Assembly: GCA_021604505.1 (NCBI GenBank)
Contig: BQJC01000001.1
Span: forward strand, 62,001-126,000
Direction: 5' to 3'
Origin: Nitrospinaceae bacterium
GTDB lineage: Bacteria > Nitrospinota > Nitrospinia > Nitrospinales > VA-1
Length of the DNA stretch: 64,000 bases
In this document: positions 25,946 to 34,086 of the stretch, piece after piece
Layout of the letters: each line of letters begins with the position of its first letter
Numbering within the stretch: position 1 is the stretch's first letter
Program-made: the position numbers and the translations under genes
The notes under the pieces: generated by a model
The model's input: only the letters and a program-made list of their open reading frames with translations
Told to the model about the DNA's origin: nothing
Database searches by the model: none

Positions 25946-26061
25946 AGTTTAATAAATTTTGGAATAGATGTATTAAGGCTATCCCCAAACAGGGAGCAAG
26001 GTCAACCCCTTTTTGTGAGCCTAAGGCGGGGCGAAGCCATCTCGCGGGTTGTAAAGGACTT

Positions 26062-27009
26062 TTAAACCTTTTTCGTTTTCTTAGAGGCATTTAAAAACGC
26101 TTTTCGTAACCGCGACCAGTTGAAGGCGGAACCGGGGTCATATTTCGGCTTGAGGTTGGAGGAGGTTCCTTCTTGTATGTGACAGTGTCCAAGAAACCCT
26201 GAAAACCTGGAAAAATTCCGGACCCGGTCAAGGGGGATGCGATGCGTTTTATTGTCATAAGGCACGTTGAGCTTGACTTTGGGAAGCAATTGGTTGATCC
26301 CCAGGCACAGTTTGATCACTGCCTGATACTGCTCTTCGGTGAAATCCCACATCCGAACCATTCGACCATTGATCCGCCGGCTGAAATACCCCCGCGTTTT
26401 ATGCGCCCGCGCCGGGATGGCTTTAAAATCCCGGATTCTCATTTTGTTTAGGCAGGTTTCCGGCAATATCAACTGCCACTTCCCTTTTATTTTCCGGTAT
26501 TGATCACGGGGCACCTTATAAAGATCAGATTCCTCTTTTAAGGCTTCCCAGGACAGGTTGGCCATTTCAACATGCACGGACCGTTCGTTTCCTATTCTGT
26601 CATCAGCGGGTCCGGTGTTTGTTTTCCAGTACAGGTCACAGGTCTGATAAATGGTTCCGTCCAGATCAAGGTAAAATTGGCTTCCTTTAAAGGTGCTGTC
26701 TTTCATGAGCTCATGGCATTGCCAGGAACAATAGCAGACGTCGTAATGCAGGATGAATTGATAAACGGTTTGTTTTAATTCTTCGTATGCGGAAAGCGGA
26801 TCTTTGATTAGATATTCGCAGTCATCCAGGGTGGGTTGGTCGTTCAACACCGGGTCGTGTTGACTGCAGTCCTGGCGCCCCCGCTTGTTGGGGCAGACGT
26901 AACCGTGTTTATCCGTCCATAGAATCACGGGCGTTCCGATATCTACGCTCTGACCGCAGGCGATGATGCTTTGATTGAGGGCGGAGGAATCACCGGAGAC
27001 GGATGTCAT
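26062..27009 (-). CDS. Amidase_2/PGRP-like N-acetylmuramoyl-L-alanine amidase domain protein, cysteine-rich
   Basis: The 315-residue protein shows the amidase_2 fold landmarks: FILHYDVCYCSW (first His ligand, near 88-99), FYLDLDGTIYQTCDLYWKT, HVEMANL, and the late GHCHIQEGTS ... KYDPGSAFNW block (second and third ligand region). The family normally cleaves the muramyl-alanine bond. It lacks a recognisable signal peptide and has about eleven cysteines, unusual for the family. An N-terminal extension (about 80 residues) contains CGQSVDIGTPVILWTDKHGY. The ATG at 27009 is used; no good ribosome binding site is seen. Function on intact wall, on recycled muropeptides, or on another substrate is open. 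Confidence 0.7.
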   Translation of the reverse strand: MTSVSGDSSALNQSIIACGQSVDIGTPVILWTDKHGYVCPNKRGRQDCSQHDPVLNDQPTLDDCEYLIKDPLSAYEELKQTVYQFILHYDVCYCSWQCHELMKDSTFKGSQFYLDLDGTIYQTCDLYWKTNTGPADDRIGNERSVHVEMANLSWEALKEESDLYKVPRDQYRKIKGKWQLILPETCLNKMRIRDFKAIPARAHKTRGYFSRRINGRMVRMWDFTEEQYQAVIKLCLGINQLLPKVKLNVPYDNKTHRIPLDRVRNFSRFSGFLGHCHIQEGTSSNLKPKYDPGSAFNWSRLRKAFLNASKKTKKV

Positions 27010-27039
27010 CAAGGGAATAGTATAAAATAAGGTAAGGGA

Positions 27040-27912
27040 TTATGACTTAATGTTATCTGCATTACTGCCCCAATGCAGTTTCTTTCGCAGAATTTGATAA
27101 TAGTTTTTGCCGGGAGCCTGGATCAGTTTGATGGTGGTCTGGGTTTTTTTTACTTCCAGCACATCGCCCTGGACCATATCACAACCTTCCTGGCCGTCCA
27201 AGGTCACCCGCACATTTTCATTTTCCGTCGCAAGTGCTACCTGAATGTGCGATTGATCGGGAATCACGATCGAACGGTTGGTCAGGGTGAACGGGCAAAT
27301 GGGGCTTAAAACCAGGGCGTTCATGCTGGGATGCATGATCGGTCCGCCCGCAGAAAGAGAATAGGCGGTCGAGCCGGTGGGGGTGGCGATGATGAGGCCG
27401 TCGGCCCGGTAGGACGTCATGTATTGGTTGTTGACCCGGACTTCCAGATTGACAATTCGGGCTAATACCCCTTTGTTGATGACAACATCATTCAGGACAT
27501 GATACTCCTCCACCTTTTGACCGTTTCTCCATAAGCAGGCGTATAGAAGCATTCGCGGTTCAAAATCAAACTGCCCGTTTAAAACCTTTTCAAGAACCTC
27601 ATAAAGGTCTGGCAGCGTGACTTCGGTGAGAAACCCCAGACTGCCCAGATTCACAGCCAGAATCGGAACATTAAATGGATGGGCGATTCGGGCGACGCTC
27701 AATAAGGTTCCATCGCCGCCGAGCACGATGATGAGATCGGCATGTGCCGGGATTTCGCTCCTTTGATAAGATGAATCTTGACCCACGATGGAAGCGGTGT
27801 CCGCATCCATGATCACCTGGCGGTCTTTTTTGTTGAGCCAGTGGGTCAGTTCAGTCAAGACTTCCTGGCCCACAGGAATTTTTGGTTTGCAGAAGATACC
27901 TATGTTTTTCAC
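27040..27912 (-). CDS. nadK: NAD kinase
   Basis: NadK phosphorylates NAD to NADP. The GGDGT nucleotide-binding motif (DLIIVLGGDGTLLSVAR) is near residue 70. NxGxLGFLTE (NLGSLGFLTEV), DGLIIATPTGSTAYSLSAGGP near 175-195 and the C-terminal region complete the signature. The length (290) is normal. The gene is in a minus-strand run with the amidase-like gene; the gap of 30 bases suggests a shared transcript. Confidence 0.96.
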   Translation of the reverse strand: MKNIGIFCKPKIPVGQEVLTELTHWLNKKDRQVIMDADTASIVGQDSSYQRSEIPAHADLIIVLGGDGTLLSVARIAHPFNVPILAVNLGSLGFLTEVTLPDLYEVLEKVLNGQFDFEPRMLLYACLWRNGQKVEEYHVLNDVVINKGVLARIVNLEVRVNNQYMTSYRADGLIIATPTGSTAYSLSAGGPIMHPSMNALVLSPICPFTLTNRSIVIPDQSHIQVALATENENVRVTLDGQEGCDMVQGDVLEVKKTQTTIKLIQAPGKNYYQILRKKLHWGSNADNIKS

Positions 27913-28071
27913 AAAGAACTCTTGTAAAAATTTTAGGAAAAAAGGAGATAGAGAAATTGATACACTAAAGTCTGTCGTCGAAACATGTGAAAGACATCGT
28001 GCTTAAAAATTCAAAATCAAGTATAGAAGAAAATTTTAAGGGGGGAACAAAAAGTTTGGCAATCCGCGCTT

Positions 28072-28560
28072 TTATTCTTTGCCGAAATCCTGAGGCTTGA
28101 TATTTTGCAGCCAGTCTTTCCATTGCTGTTTTTCGTCCGCCTTGTTGGTTTCGGTGTCCGGAAGATCCAGACTCTTAGCGGCTTCGATCACCTTTTCTTC
28201 CACATAAATCGGCGACTTGGTTCTGAGCGCCAAAGCAATGGCATCGCTGGGGCGGGAATCGATGGACACGGTGTTGCCATCACAAACAAGCGAGATCACC
28301 GCGTAAAAGGTGTTGTCTTTTAATTCCGAGACGAGGATATGGTTGATCTTGGCTTTCATGGTCTGAATGAGATTTCTCAAAAGATCGTGGGTCATGGGCC
28401 GCGGAGTGGTGATTTTTTCAATTTCTAGAGCGATGGCGTTGGCCTCAAAATACCCCACCCAGATAGGAAGCGCCTTAGACCCCGAAGAGTCTTTTAAAAT
28501 AATAATAGGCATGTTCGTGAGAGGATCTAACGTCAATCCTTCAACCTTCATTTCAACCAT
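28072..28560 (-). CDS. Bifunctional nuclease (BFN/DUF151) domain protein
   Basis: The 162-residue protein begins MVEMKVEGLTLDP and carries VSIDSRPSDAIALALRTKSPIYV, the hallmark of the DUF151 family. Members act as nucleases in plants and some bacteria, and appear to bind an unidentified small molecule. The C-terminal 40 residues are charged. A clean promoter lies at 28668-28696. The gene is the 5' end of a minus-strand block before nadK. Confidence 0.9.
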   Translation of the reverse strand: MVEMKVEGLTLDPLTNMPIIILKDSSGSKALPIWVGYFEANAIALEIEKITTPRPMTHDLLRNLIQTMKAKINHILVSELKDNTFYAVISLVCDGNTVSIDSRPSDAIALALRTKSPIYVEEKVIEAAKSLDLPDTETNKADEKQQWKDWLQNIKPQDFGKE

Positions 28561-28667
28561 GAGGGAACCTTTTAAAATTCTGCTAAATTAATGGGGAAAG
28601 CTCGGTTTCTTTTTGACCCTTAAAGCCGGGATCAGAGCTGAATTTTCTTAAATAACCCCTGATATCG

Positions 28668-28696
28668 ACTATAGTTAAACTCCATAAATTTGTCAA
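28668..28696 (-). promoter_or_regulatory. Strong sigma-70 promoter for the bifunctional nuclease gene
   Basis: Read on the minus strand, -35 TTGACA (28696-28691, perfect) and -10 TATAGT (28673-28668, five of six) are separated by exactly 17 bases. The leader to the ATG at 28560 is about 100 bases. Confidence 0.8.
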
Positions 28697-28768
28697 CGGC
28701 TGTATTCCGAACCCATCGAAAACCGCTGAAAACTGTCGACATCAACGCCATCAAGTAAGAGAGGAAGT

Positions 28769-29011
28769 TTATCCTTTTTTCCGCGCGTTTTGGGTGACAA
28801 ACTCCTTCAGCTTAACCTGCACCACTTCCGGAATTTCGACTTTGCGGATAGTTTCCCGGCACAGGTTTGTCGAAGTTTTGAATGTGTTTAAAAAGGCGAT
28901 GCATGGAGGGCAGTCTTGAAAGTGTTCTTCAAGGGAAGAGCTGGTTTGCGGGTCCAGTTCTCCATCCAGGTAATCGGATAACAAGTCGAGGCATTCTTTG
29001 CAGCAAATCAT
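28769..29011 (-). CDS. Soluble zinc-finger anti-sigma factor (ZAS family)
   Basis: The 80-residue protein has MICCKECLDLLSDYLDGEL followed by the HX3CX2C motif HFQDCPPC (His30, Cys34, Cys37). This is the zinc-binding anti-sigma domain of the RsrA/ChrR type. It has no membrane segment, so it would hold its sigma factor in the cytoplasm, possibly releasing it on oxidation. Its ATG overlaps the stop of the ECF sigma gene by four bases, which makes that sigma factor its probable target. Confidence 0.85.
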   Translation of the reverse strand: MICCKECLDLLSDYLDGELDPQTSSSLEEHFQDCPPCIAFLNTFKTSTNLCRETIRKVEIPEVVQVKLKEFVTQNARKKG

Positions 29012-29637
29012 TTTTTCTCTCTCTGGGATTGATATTCTTCAAAATAAGGCGAAAGTTTTTTTCTTAAAAATAATCTTGCCCGGTGCAATCTGGATTTTAC
29101 TGCTGGAACAGTAAGATCCAGGATCTCACTGACTTTTTCGGTCGATAATCCCTCTCCATCGCGGAGTAAAAAAACAACTTTTTCTTTTTCCGGCAACTGG
29201 TCTACGGCCTTTTGAATGACTTCCCGGGTTTCATTCGCGAACAATAAGGACTCCGTGTTTTCTGACCAATCCTGTATTTTATCTTGCTGATAGCCCGATG
29301 TATTGTATGCAGGAAGCAGTTCCTCCAATGAAACATTGGGTTCTTTTTTCTTGCTCCTCAATTTCATATAGGTCGCGTTCAGGGTGATGCGGTAGACCCA
29401 GCTGGAAAAGGCGGATTTTCCTTTAAACGTATTCACCTTTTTAAAAAGGGTCAGCAGAACCTCTTGCGTCACATCCTGCGCGTCCATCGGATTGCGGGTC
29501 AAATTGAAACTGAGGGCATAAATTTTCTTTTGGTATATCTCCGCAATTTTATCGTAAGCTTCCAAATTCCCTGCTTGAAATTCCCTGACAAGGGCTTCTT
29601 CAGCTTCTCTGGTTTCTTTATTTTGAGTAAACGACAT
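29008..29637 (-). CDS. ECF-type RNA polymerase sigma factor
   Basis: The 209-residue product has sigma region 2 (about 23-100: YDKIAEIYQKKIYALSFNL, NPMDAQDVTQEVLL, FSSWVYRITLNATY) and region 4 (about 145-195: LPEKEKVVFLLRDGEG, VSEILDLTVPAVKSRLHRAR). A charged linker of about 40 residues is a little long for the family. It is coupled to the anti-sigma gene. No matching target promoter in the window was identified by eye; auto-regulation is usual for this class. Confidence 0.93.
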   Translation of the reverse strand: MSFTQNKETREAEEALVREFQAGNLEAYDKIAEIYQKKIYALSFNLTRNPMDAQDVTQEVLLTLFKKVNTFKGKSAFSSWVYRITLNATYMKLRSKKKEPNVSLEELLPAYNTSGYQQDKIQDWSENTESLLFANETREVIQKAVDQLPEKEKVVFLLRDGEGLSTEKVSEILDLTVPAVKSRLHRARLFLRKKLSPYFEEYQSQREKK

Positions 29638-29865
29638 AACCTGTTTTCCCCATTAAGGGGCTGTTTTCTTGAATTTTTCCTCTTCATCCTGCAAAAGCGC
29701 ACAAAAGAATGGGAAAAACCTCGCTTACCCTTTATATATAGATGCTTTTGGATTGAAAGCGATGCAATGAATTAAGGGTTTTGCGATAAAAATAGGCATA
29801 AAAAGGATACTTTCACGGGTTTACAGATAGCCTTGAAGTTCGGTCTCGAAGGAAGGAAGTCGAAA

Positions 29866-30144
29866 TTACTTTGCCAGCGGTTCCTGGGACGATGGGTCCG
29901 CCTCCTTGGTGGGTTCTGGTTCTCCTTCTCCATCCTCTATTTCGCCTTTGGCCGGACCGTTTTCATCGAGGGCCTCAGTCGCACCTGCTTCATCATTTTC
30001 CTCTTCCGCCTCTTTCATGGATCTTTTAAAATTTTTGATGCTGTTTCCAAAGGCATTTCCAATTTCGGGAAGCTTGCCAGCACCAAATATGATCATGATA
30101 ATCACCAGGATGATCATCAACTCTGGAAAACCTATACCCATCAT
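29866..30144 (-). CDS. tatA: Sec-independent translocase protein TatA/TatE
   Basis: The product starts [32 protein letters not shown], which holds the single membrane helix, the FGAGKLPE hinge and the amphipathic helix of TatA family proteins. TatA forms the variable channel that exports folded proteins carrying twin-arginine signals. The tail (residues 50-92) is highly acidic, Glu/Pro-rich and probably disordered. tatB and tatC are not adjacent. The TatA/TatE versus TatB assignment rests on the short length. Confidence 0.9.
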   Translation of the reverse strand: MMGIGFPELMIILVIIMIIFGAGKLPEIGNAFGNSIKNFKRSMKEAEEENDEAGATEALDENGPAKGEIEDGEGEPEPTKEADPSSQEPLAK

Positions 30145-30330
30145 GAGAAAAACGCCATATTAAAATTTTTTAGAGACGAAGCAGTATAACACCTTGAAAA
30201 ATTGTTGGCAAACTAATAAACTTCTGGAAATAATGGTATTCTATGGTAAAATTCCAACCCAATATTAATCTTGGCCCGCAGTTCAACCCCATTTCTATTA
30301 ATTTATTCCAAATAATTGTGATTTGCAAAA

Positions 30331-30942
30331 ATGATGAAAATAGCTAAATCCCTCTTCGGATTCGTTTTGTTCATGGTTATAGCGGCTTCGCCTGTTACAG
30401 GGGAAGACACTCACTTTGCCGGTCAATTTAAAAAAGGTTCTGATTCGTTTGGACTTCAGGTTGGGTTGGGCTATACCGAAGATCTCCCCTCAGGGTTGGA
30501 CCGGACAGACATCACCTATCTGTTTTTTTTCCCAAACTATCAATACAACCTCACCGGATTGATGGGGAGTTCATGGTATCAGGGGGCCTGGAACTGGCAC
30601 TTGGAAGCTGGTGTGGCTTCCATATTGAACCATGATGGCGAATATTTGTTGGGCGCCTCTCCGTTGCTCTTTCAATATAAATTCCTGGACCCGAAAAGAC
30701 GATGGGCGCCCAATGTTTTGATCGGCGCGGGAGTTTCCCATACCAACTGGGATGAAGTTGCAGATCGCGAATTGGGAGGCAGCTTTCAATTCCTTCTGCA
30801 TGGAGGGGTGGGGTTGGAATATTTTTTAGATAATTGGTCCTATTCGATTAATTATCGCATGTTGCATATTTCCAATGCGGGCACGCAAAATCCAAATATA
30901 GGTCTGAACGGGCATACGTTCGCCCTCGGGATTCAGTTTTAA
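30331..30942 (+). CDS. Acyloxyacyl hydrolase / lipid A 3-O-deacylase (PagL) family outer-membrane protein
   Basis: The 203-residue protein has a signal peptide (to about residue 24, PVTGED) and alternating beta-barrel strands ending in a C-terminal Phe, typical of outer-membrane proteins. The PagL motif RMLHISNAGTQNPNIGLN includes His179 and Ser181, equivalent to the catalytic His and Ser of PagL. The position corresponding to the catalytic Glu is Asn193, a substitution I recall in many family members. Lipid A 3-O-deacylation is therefore possible but not assured. Confidence 0.75.
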   Translation: MMKIAKSLFGFVLFMVIAASPVTGEDTHFAGQFKKGSDSFGLQVGLGYTEDLPSGLDRTDITYLFFFPNYQYNLTGLMGSSWYQGAWNWHLEAGVASILNHDGEYLLGASPLLFQYKFLDPKRRWAPNVLIGAGVSHTNWDEVADRELGGSFQFLLHGGVGLEYFLDNWSYSINYRMLHISNAGTQNPNIGLNGHTFALGIQF

Positions 30943-31159
30943 GAAGCCATCGTCGCCCCAACCTGTGGAGATTTATTTTCCATGTGCCTGGGGGGGCTAT
31001 AATTATTTTATCGATGTTGAACTTAATTTGCGATTTTCCGGGAACAGGTCAATCCTGTTCTGCAATGATGGAAATCAGCGTGTCTGCCTGTCAAGCGTCG
31101 GCATGATGAAATCCTGAGGTGCCCAGCTTTTTTCCTCATGCAATCGGGATTTTTCCATA

Positions 31160-33901
31160 ATGCCGCAGAAACTTGCAAAAGATAGCAAGAAATCCCTTCG
31201 TCCAAAAACCATTCTGGACCGGTTATTCTCCCGCATAGAGCACTTTGCCTATACCCATTCCTTCTCCGTCATTTTAGTTTCTCTGGTTGTGGCGGGCGCT
31301 TCCCTTTGGGTCACACTGGAACGTTTGACATTTAAAACAGGAAGAGGAGATCTTGTCGCCAAGAACCTTCCTTATGTCGAGCGTCACGAAAAGTTCCGAG
31401 ATGAGTTTCAGGATTTCGATGGAATGATCGTGGTGGTTGAGGGGGAGGAACCCGAGCAGAAAAAAAACTTTGTCGAAGCACTGGCTGACAAGATCAAATC
31501 CCACCCTGCTGTTTTCTCCGACGTTTTTTACAAAGTTGACACCGCTTATTTCAAGGACAAGGCCCTTCTTTTCCTGTCCCAACAAGATCTTGTCGATCTG
31601 GTGGGGAAAATCGAAGAGCATAAGCAGTTTTTAGACGATGTGAATGCATCGCCCGGTCTGAACCAGCTTTTGCGGAGCATCAATTCGGAGATAAGTTCCG
31701 GCATGGTCGATACTCTGATGTCTGGTTTTATCGGGACGGACGATGAACAAAAAGACGAAACCGCGGGCCTCAGTTTATTAACCGCTCTTTTAAAGCAGAT
31801 GGTGGCTCACCTCAAGGAAGGGGCTTTTTACCGATCTCCCTGGAGTTCGTTTTTTGCCGGTGAGCAAGATTCGCTGAAGGAAGAAGGGTATCTGGTTTCA
31901 GGTGAAAACGACCTGATGTTCATTTTGGTGACTCCGAGAGAAGATGAGACGGTCTTCACCGGATACAGAGAATCCATTGAATTTGCCAGGAAGCTGGTCA
32001 ATGAAACTCTAGAGAACCACCCTCAAATCCGGGTGGGTATCACTGGCGAAGATGTGATTGCGTCCGACGAGATGATTACCACCCAGGTCGATGTCAAGAA
32101 AGCAACCTTGATGGCCCTCATAGGAGTCTCCCTGCTTTTTATAGTGGCGTTTCGCGGCATCGTGAAACCTTTGATGGCTGTTTTCTGTCTGGTGGTTGCC
32201 ATAGGATGGTCGATGGGGTTCACCACGTTGACGGTGGGTCACTTGAATATTCTTTCCGTGGTGTTCACGACCATACTGATTGGCCTGGGAATCGATTTTG
32301 GCATCCACATCCTTGAACGATACAAAGAAGAACGCCAGGCGGGGAGAGACATCCCTTCCTCTTTGCAGATAACGGTGGAGGGAACCGGAAGAGGCAATTT
32401 TGCCGGGGCCATCACCACCGCCATGGCTTTTGGCGCGATGACCTTGACGGATTTCATCGGAATTTCTGAATTGGGGTGGATTGCCGCCTGGGGCATTTTG
32501 TTTTGTATGATCGCCATGATTCTATTGCTTCCAGCGCTGCTCGCGGTGGAGGAAAAGTGGCGGAAGACAGAATACGACCGGCCAACGCACCCTGTGGAAA
32601 ATAAACAATGGATGAAGAATCTGTACGATCACTACTACATCATTATTTTTATATCGTTTTTTCTGGTGGGCCTTTCCGCGCTTTCCTTGCGCGATTTAGC
32701 TTTCGATTACAACCTTCTCAAGCTTCAGGCAAAGAATACGGAAGCGGTGGAATATGAAATAAAAATCCTGGAAAGCGCCAAGCGTTCCGCCTGGTCGGCG
32801 GCTATGATCGCGGATACCATAGAGGAAGCGCAAAAAAAGCTCACGGCGGTAAAAGCCCTGCCTACCGTGGGCGAAGCGGAAAGTATCCTTTCTTTAATCC
32901 CCAAAAACCAGCAAGAGAAAATAGATTTTATTCAAAACGCTTCCCCCGTTTTTGCGGACCTTCAAGTGGACGAAGCCGAGCCCGCATTTTTTCTAAAATC
33001 TCTTGTAAGGACCATGAAAAAAATCCAGTTTAAAATACGCAGTAAAGAAGAGGACGGAAAACCAGCCGATGCCGTTCAAGAAGCCGGCCTCTGGGTGAAA
33101 AATTTCATGGATCAGCTTTCAACCGTCGAGCCCAAGACAGCCCAGAAGAGACTCAAGCATTTCTCTGAAAAATTATTTGCCGATTATAGAACTAAGATTG
33201 CCGACCTTAGAAACAGCGCCAATCCCTCGCCCGTTAAAATTAAAGAACTCCCTCAGGAAATGCAGGAACGGTTCATCAGCAACAAAGGGAGGTTTCTAAT
33301 CTCTATTTTTCCTAACGTCGATATCTGGGACCTGGAGCAAAGAGAGCAATTTTTGAGTCAATTGAGGCAAGTCGATCCTGATGTGGTCGGCAATGCGGTT
33401 CATATGTTTGAATCGAGCCGCCTCATGAAAGATGGATATGTCCATGGCGGAATTTATGCCATGGCGGCGATCATCGTTTTTGTTCTCCTGAGTTTCAGAA
33501 ATTTAAAGACCACCCTGTTTATTTTTCTCCCTGTGATTGTAGGTTCTTTTTGGACCATCGGCATCATGGACCTGTTGGAGGTGCAATTCAATCTTGCCAA
33601 CCTGGTGATCCTGCCTCTCATCCTGGGAATTGGCGTGGTCAACGGAATTCACATCATCCACCGTTTCCGGGAGGAGGAGGATAAAAGTGTCCCCGTGCTC
33701 TCAAAAAGTACCGGGCAGGCCGTTATTCTAAGTTCTTTGACCACTATGGTGGGTTTCGGCAGTATGATGGTTGCGGATCACCAGGGTATATTCAGCCTGG
33801 GCCTGGTATTGACTTTAGGAGTGGGAAGTTGCCTGGTGGCATCCATCACCATTGTTCCTGCTTTTTTGAGGCTCGCCAGTGTGAAAGGCTGGAAAATCTA
33901 A
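31160..33901 (+). CDS. hpnN: RND-superfamily transporter, HpnN-like (hopanoid export)
   Basis: The 913-residue protein has the MMPL/RND architecture: TM1 (about 38-58), a large periplasmic loop with helical content to about 310, and a block of membrane helices (about 315-465, LIGVSLLFIVAFRG, LIGLGIDFGIHILERY). A second half follows: TM near 495, loop, and helices to about 905, ending GIGVVNGIHIIHRFREEE and STGQAVILSSLTTMVGFGS. The DFGIHILERY/NGIHIIHR pair and length match HpnN, which moves hopanoids to the outer membrane. The specific substrate is inferred; no hopanoid biosynthesis gene lies in this window. Confidence 0.8.
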   Translation: MPQKLAKDSKKSLRPKTILDRLFSRIEHFAYTHSFSVILVSLVVAGASLWVTLERLTFKTGRGDLVAKNLPYVERHEKFRDEFQDFDGMIVVVEGEEPEQKKNFVEALADKIKSHPAVFSDVFYKVDTAYFKDKALLFLSQQDLVDLVGKIEEHKQFLDDVNASPGLNQLLRSINSEISSGMVDTLMSGFIGTDDEQKDETAGLSLLTALLKQMVAHLKEGAFYRSPWSSFFAGEQDSLKEEGYLVSGENDLMFILVTPREDETVFTGYRESIEFARKLVNETLENHPQIRVGITGEDVIASDEMITTQVDVKKATLMALIGVSLLFIVAFRGIVKPLMAVFCLVVAIGWSMGFTTLTVGHLNILSVVFTTILIGLGIDFGIHILERYKEERQAGRDIPSSLQITVEGTGRGNFAGAITTAMAFGAMTLTDFIGISELGWIAAWGILFCMIAMILLLPALLAVEEKWRKTEYDRPTHPVENKQWMKNLYDHYYIIIFISFFLVGLSALSLRDLAFDYNLLKLQAKNTEAVEYEIKILESAKRSAWSAAMIADTIEEAQKKLTAVKALPTVGEAESILSLIPKNQQEKIDFIQNASPVFADLQVDEAEPAFFLKSLVRTMKKIQFKIRSKEEDGKPADAVQEAGLWVKNFMDQLSTVEPKTAQKRLKHFSEKLFADYRTKIADLRNSANPSPVKIKELPQEMQERFISNKGRFLISIFPNVDIWDLEQREQFLSQLRQVDPDVVGNAVHMFESSRLMKDGYVHGGIYAMAAIIVFVLLSFRNLKTTLFIFLPVIVGSFWTIGIMDLLEVQFNLANLVILPLILGIGVVNGIHIIHRFREEEDKSVPVLSKSTGQAVILSSLTTMVGFGSMMVADHQGIFSLGLVLTLGVGSCLVASITIVPAFLRLASVKGWKI

Positions 33902-34086
33902 AGGGAAAGCCTTGAAAGTTTAGACACAACCCAGTTTTAAAACACCGGATCCGATGAAACTTCCTCCGAAAATTAGAAGGCGCATTTCATACGACCTGGG
34001 GCGGTCAATGCCAAAACTTAGCCCTTAACGACTATTTTCTGCTAAAATCCTTATTTTATTTTCTGATTTAGGGACGATTCACGTTC

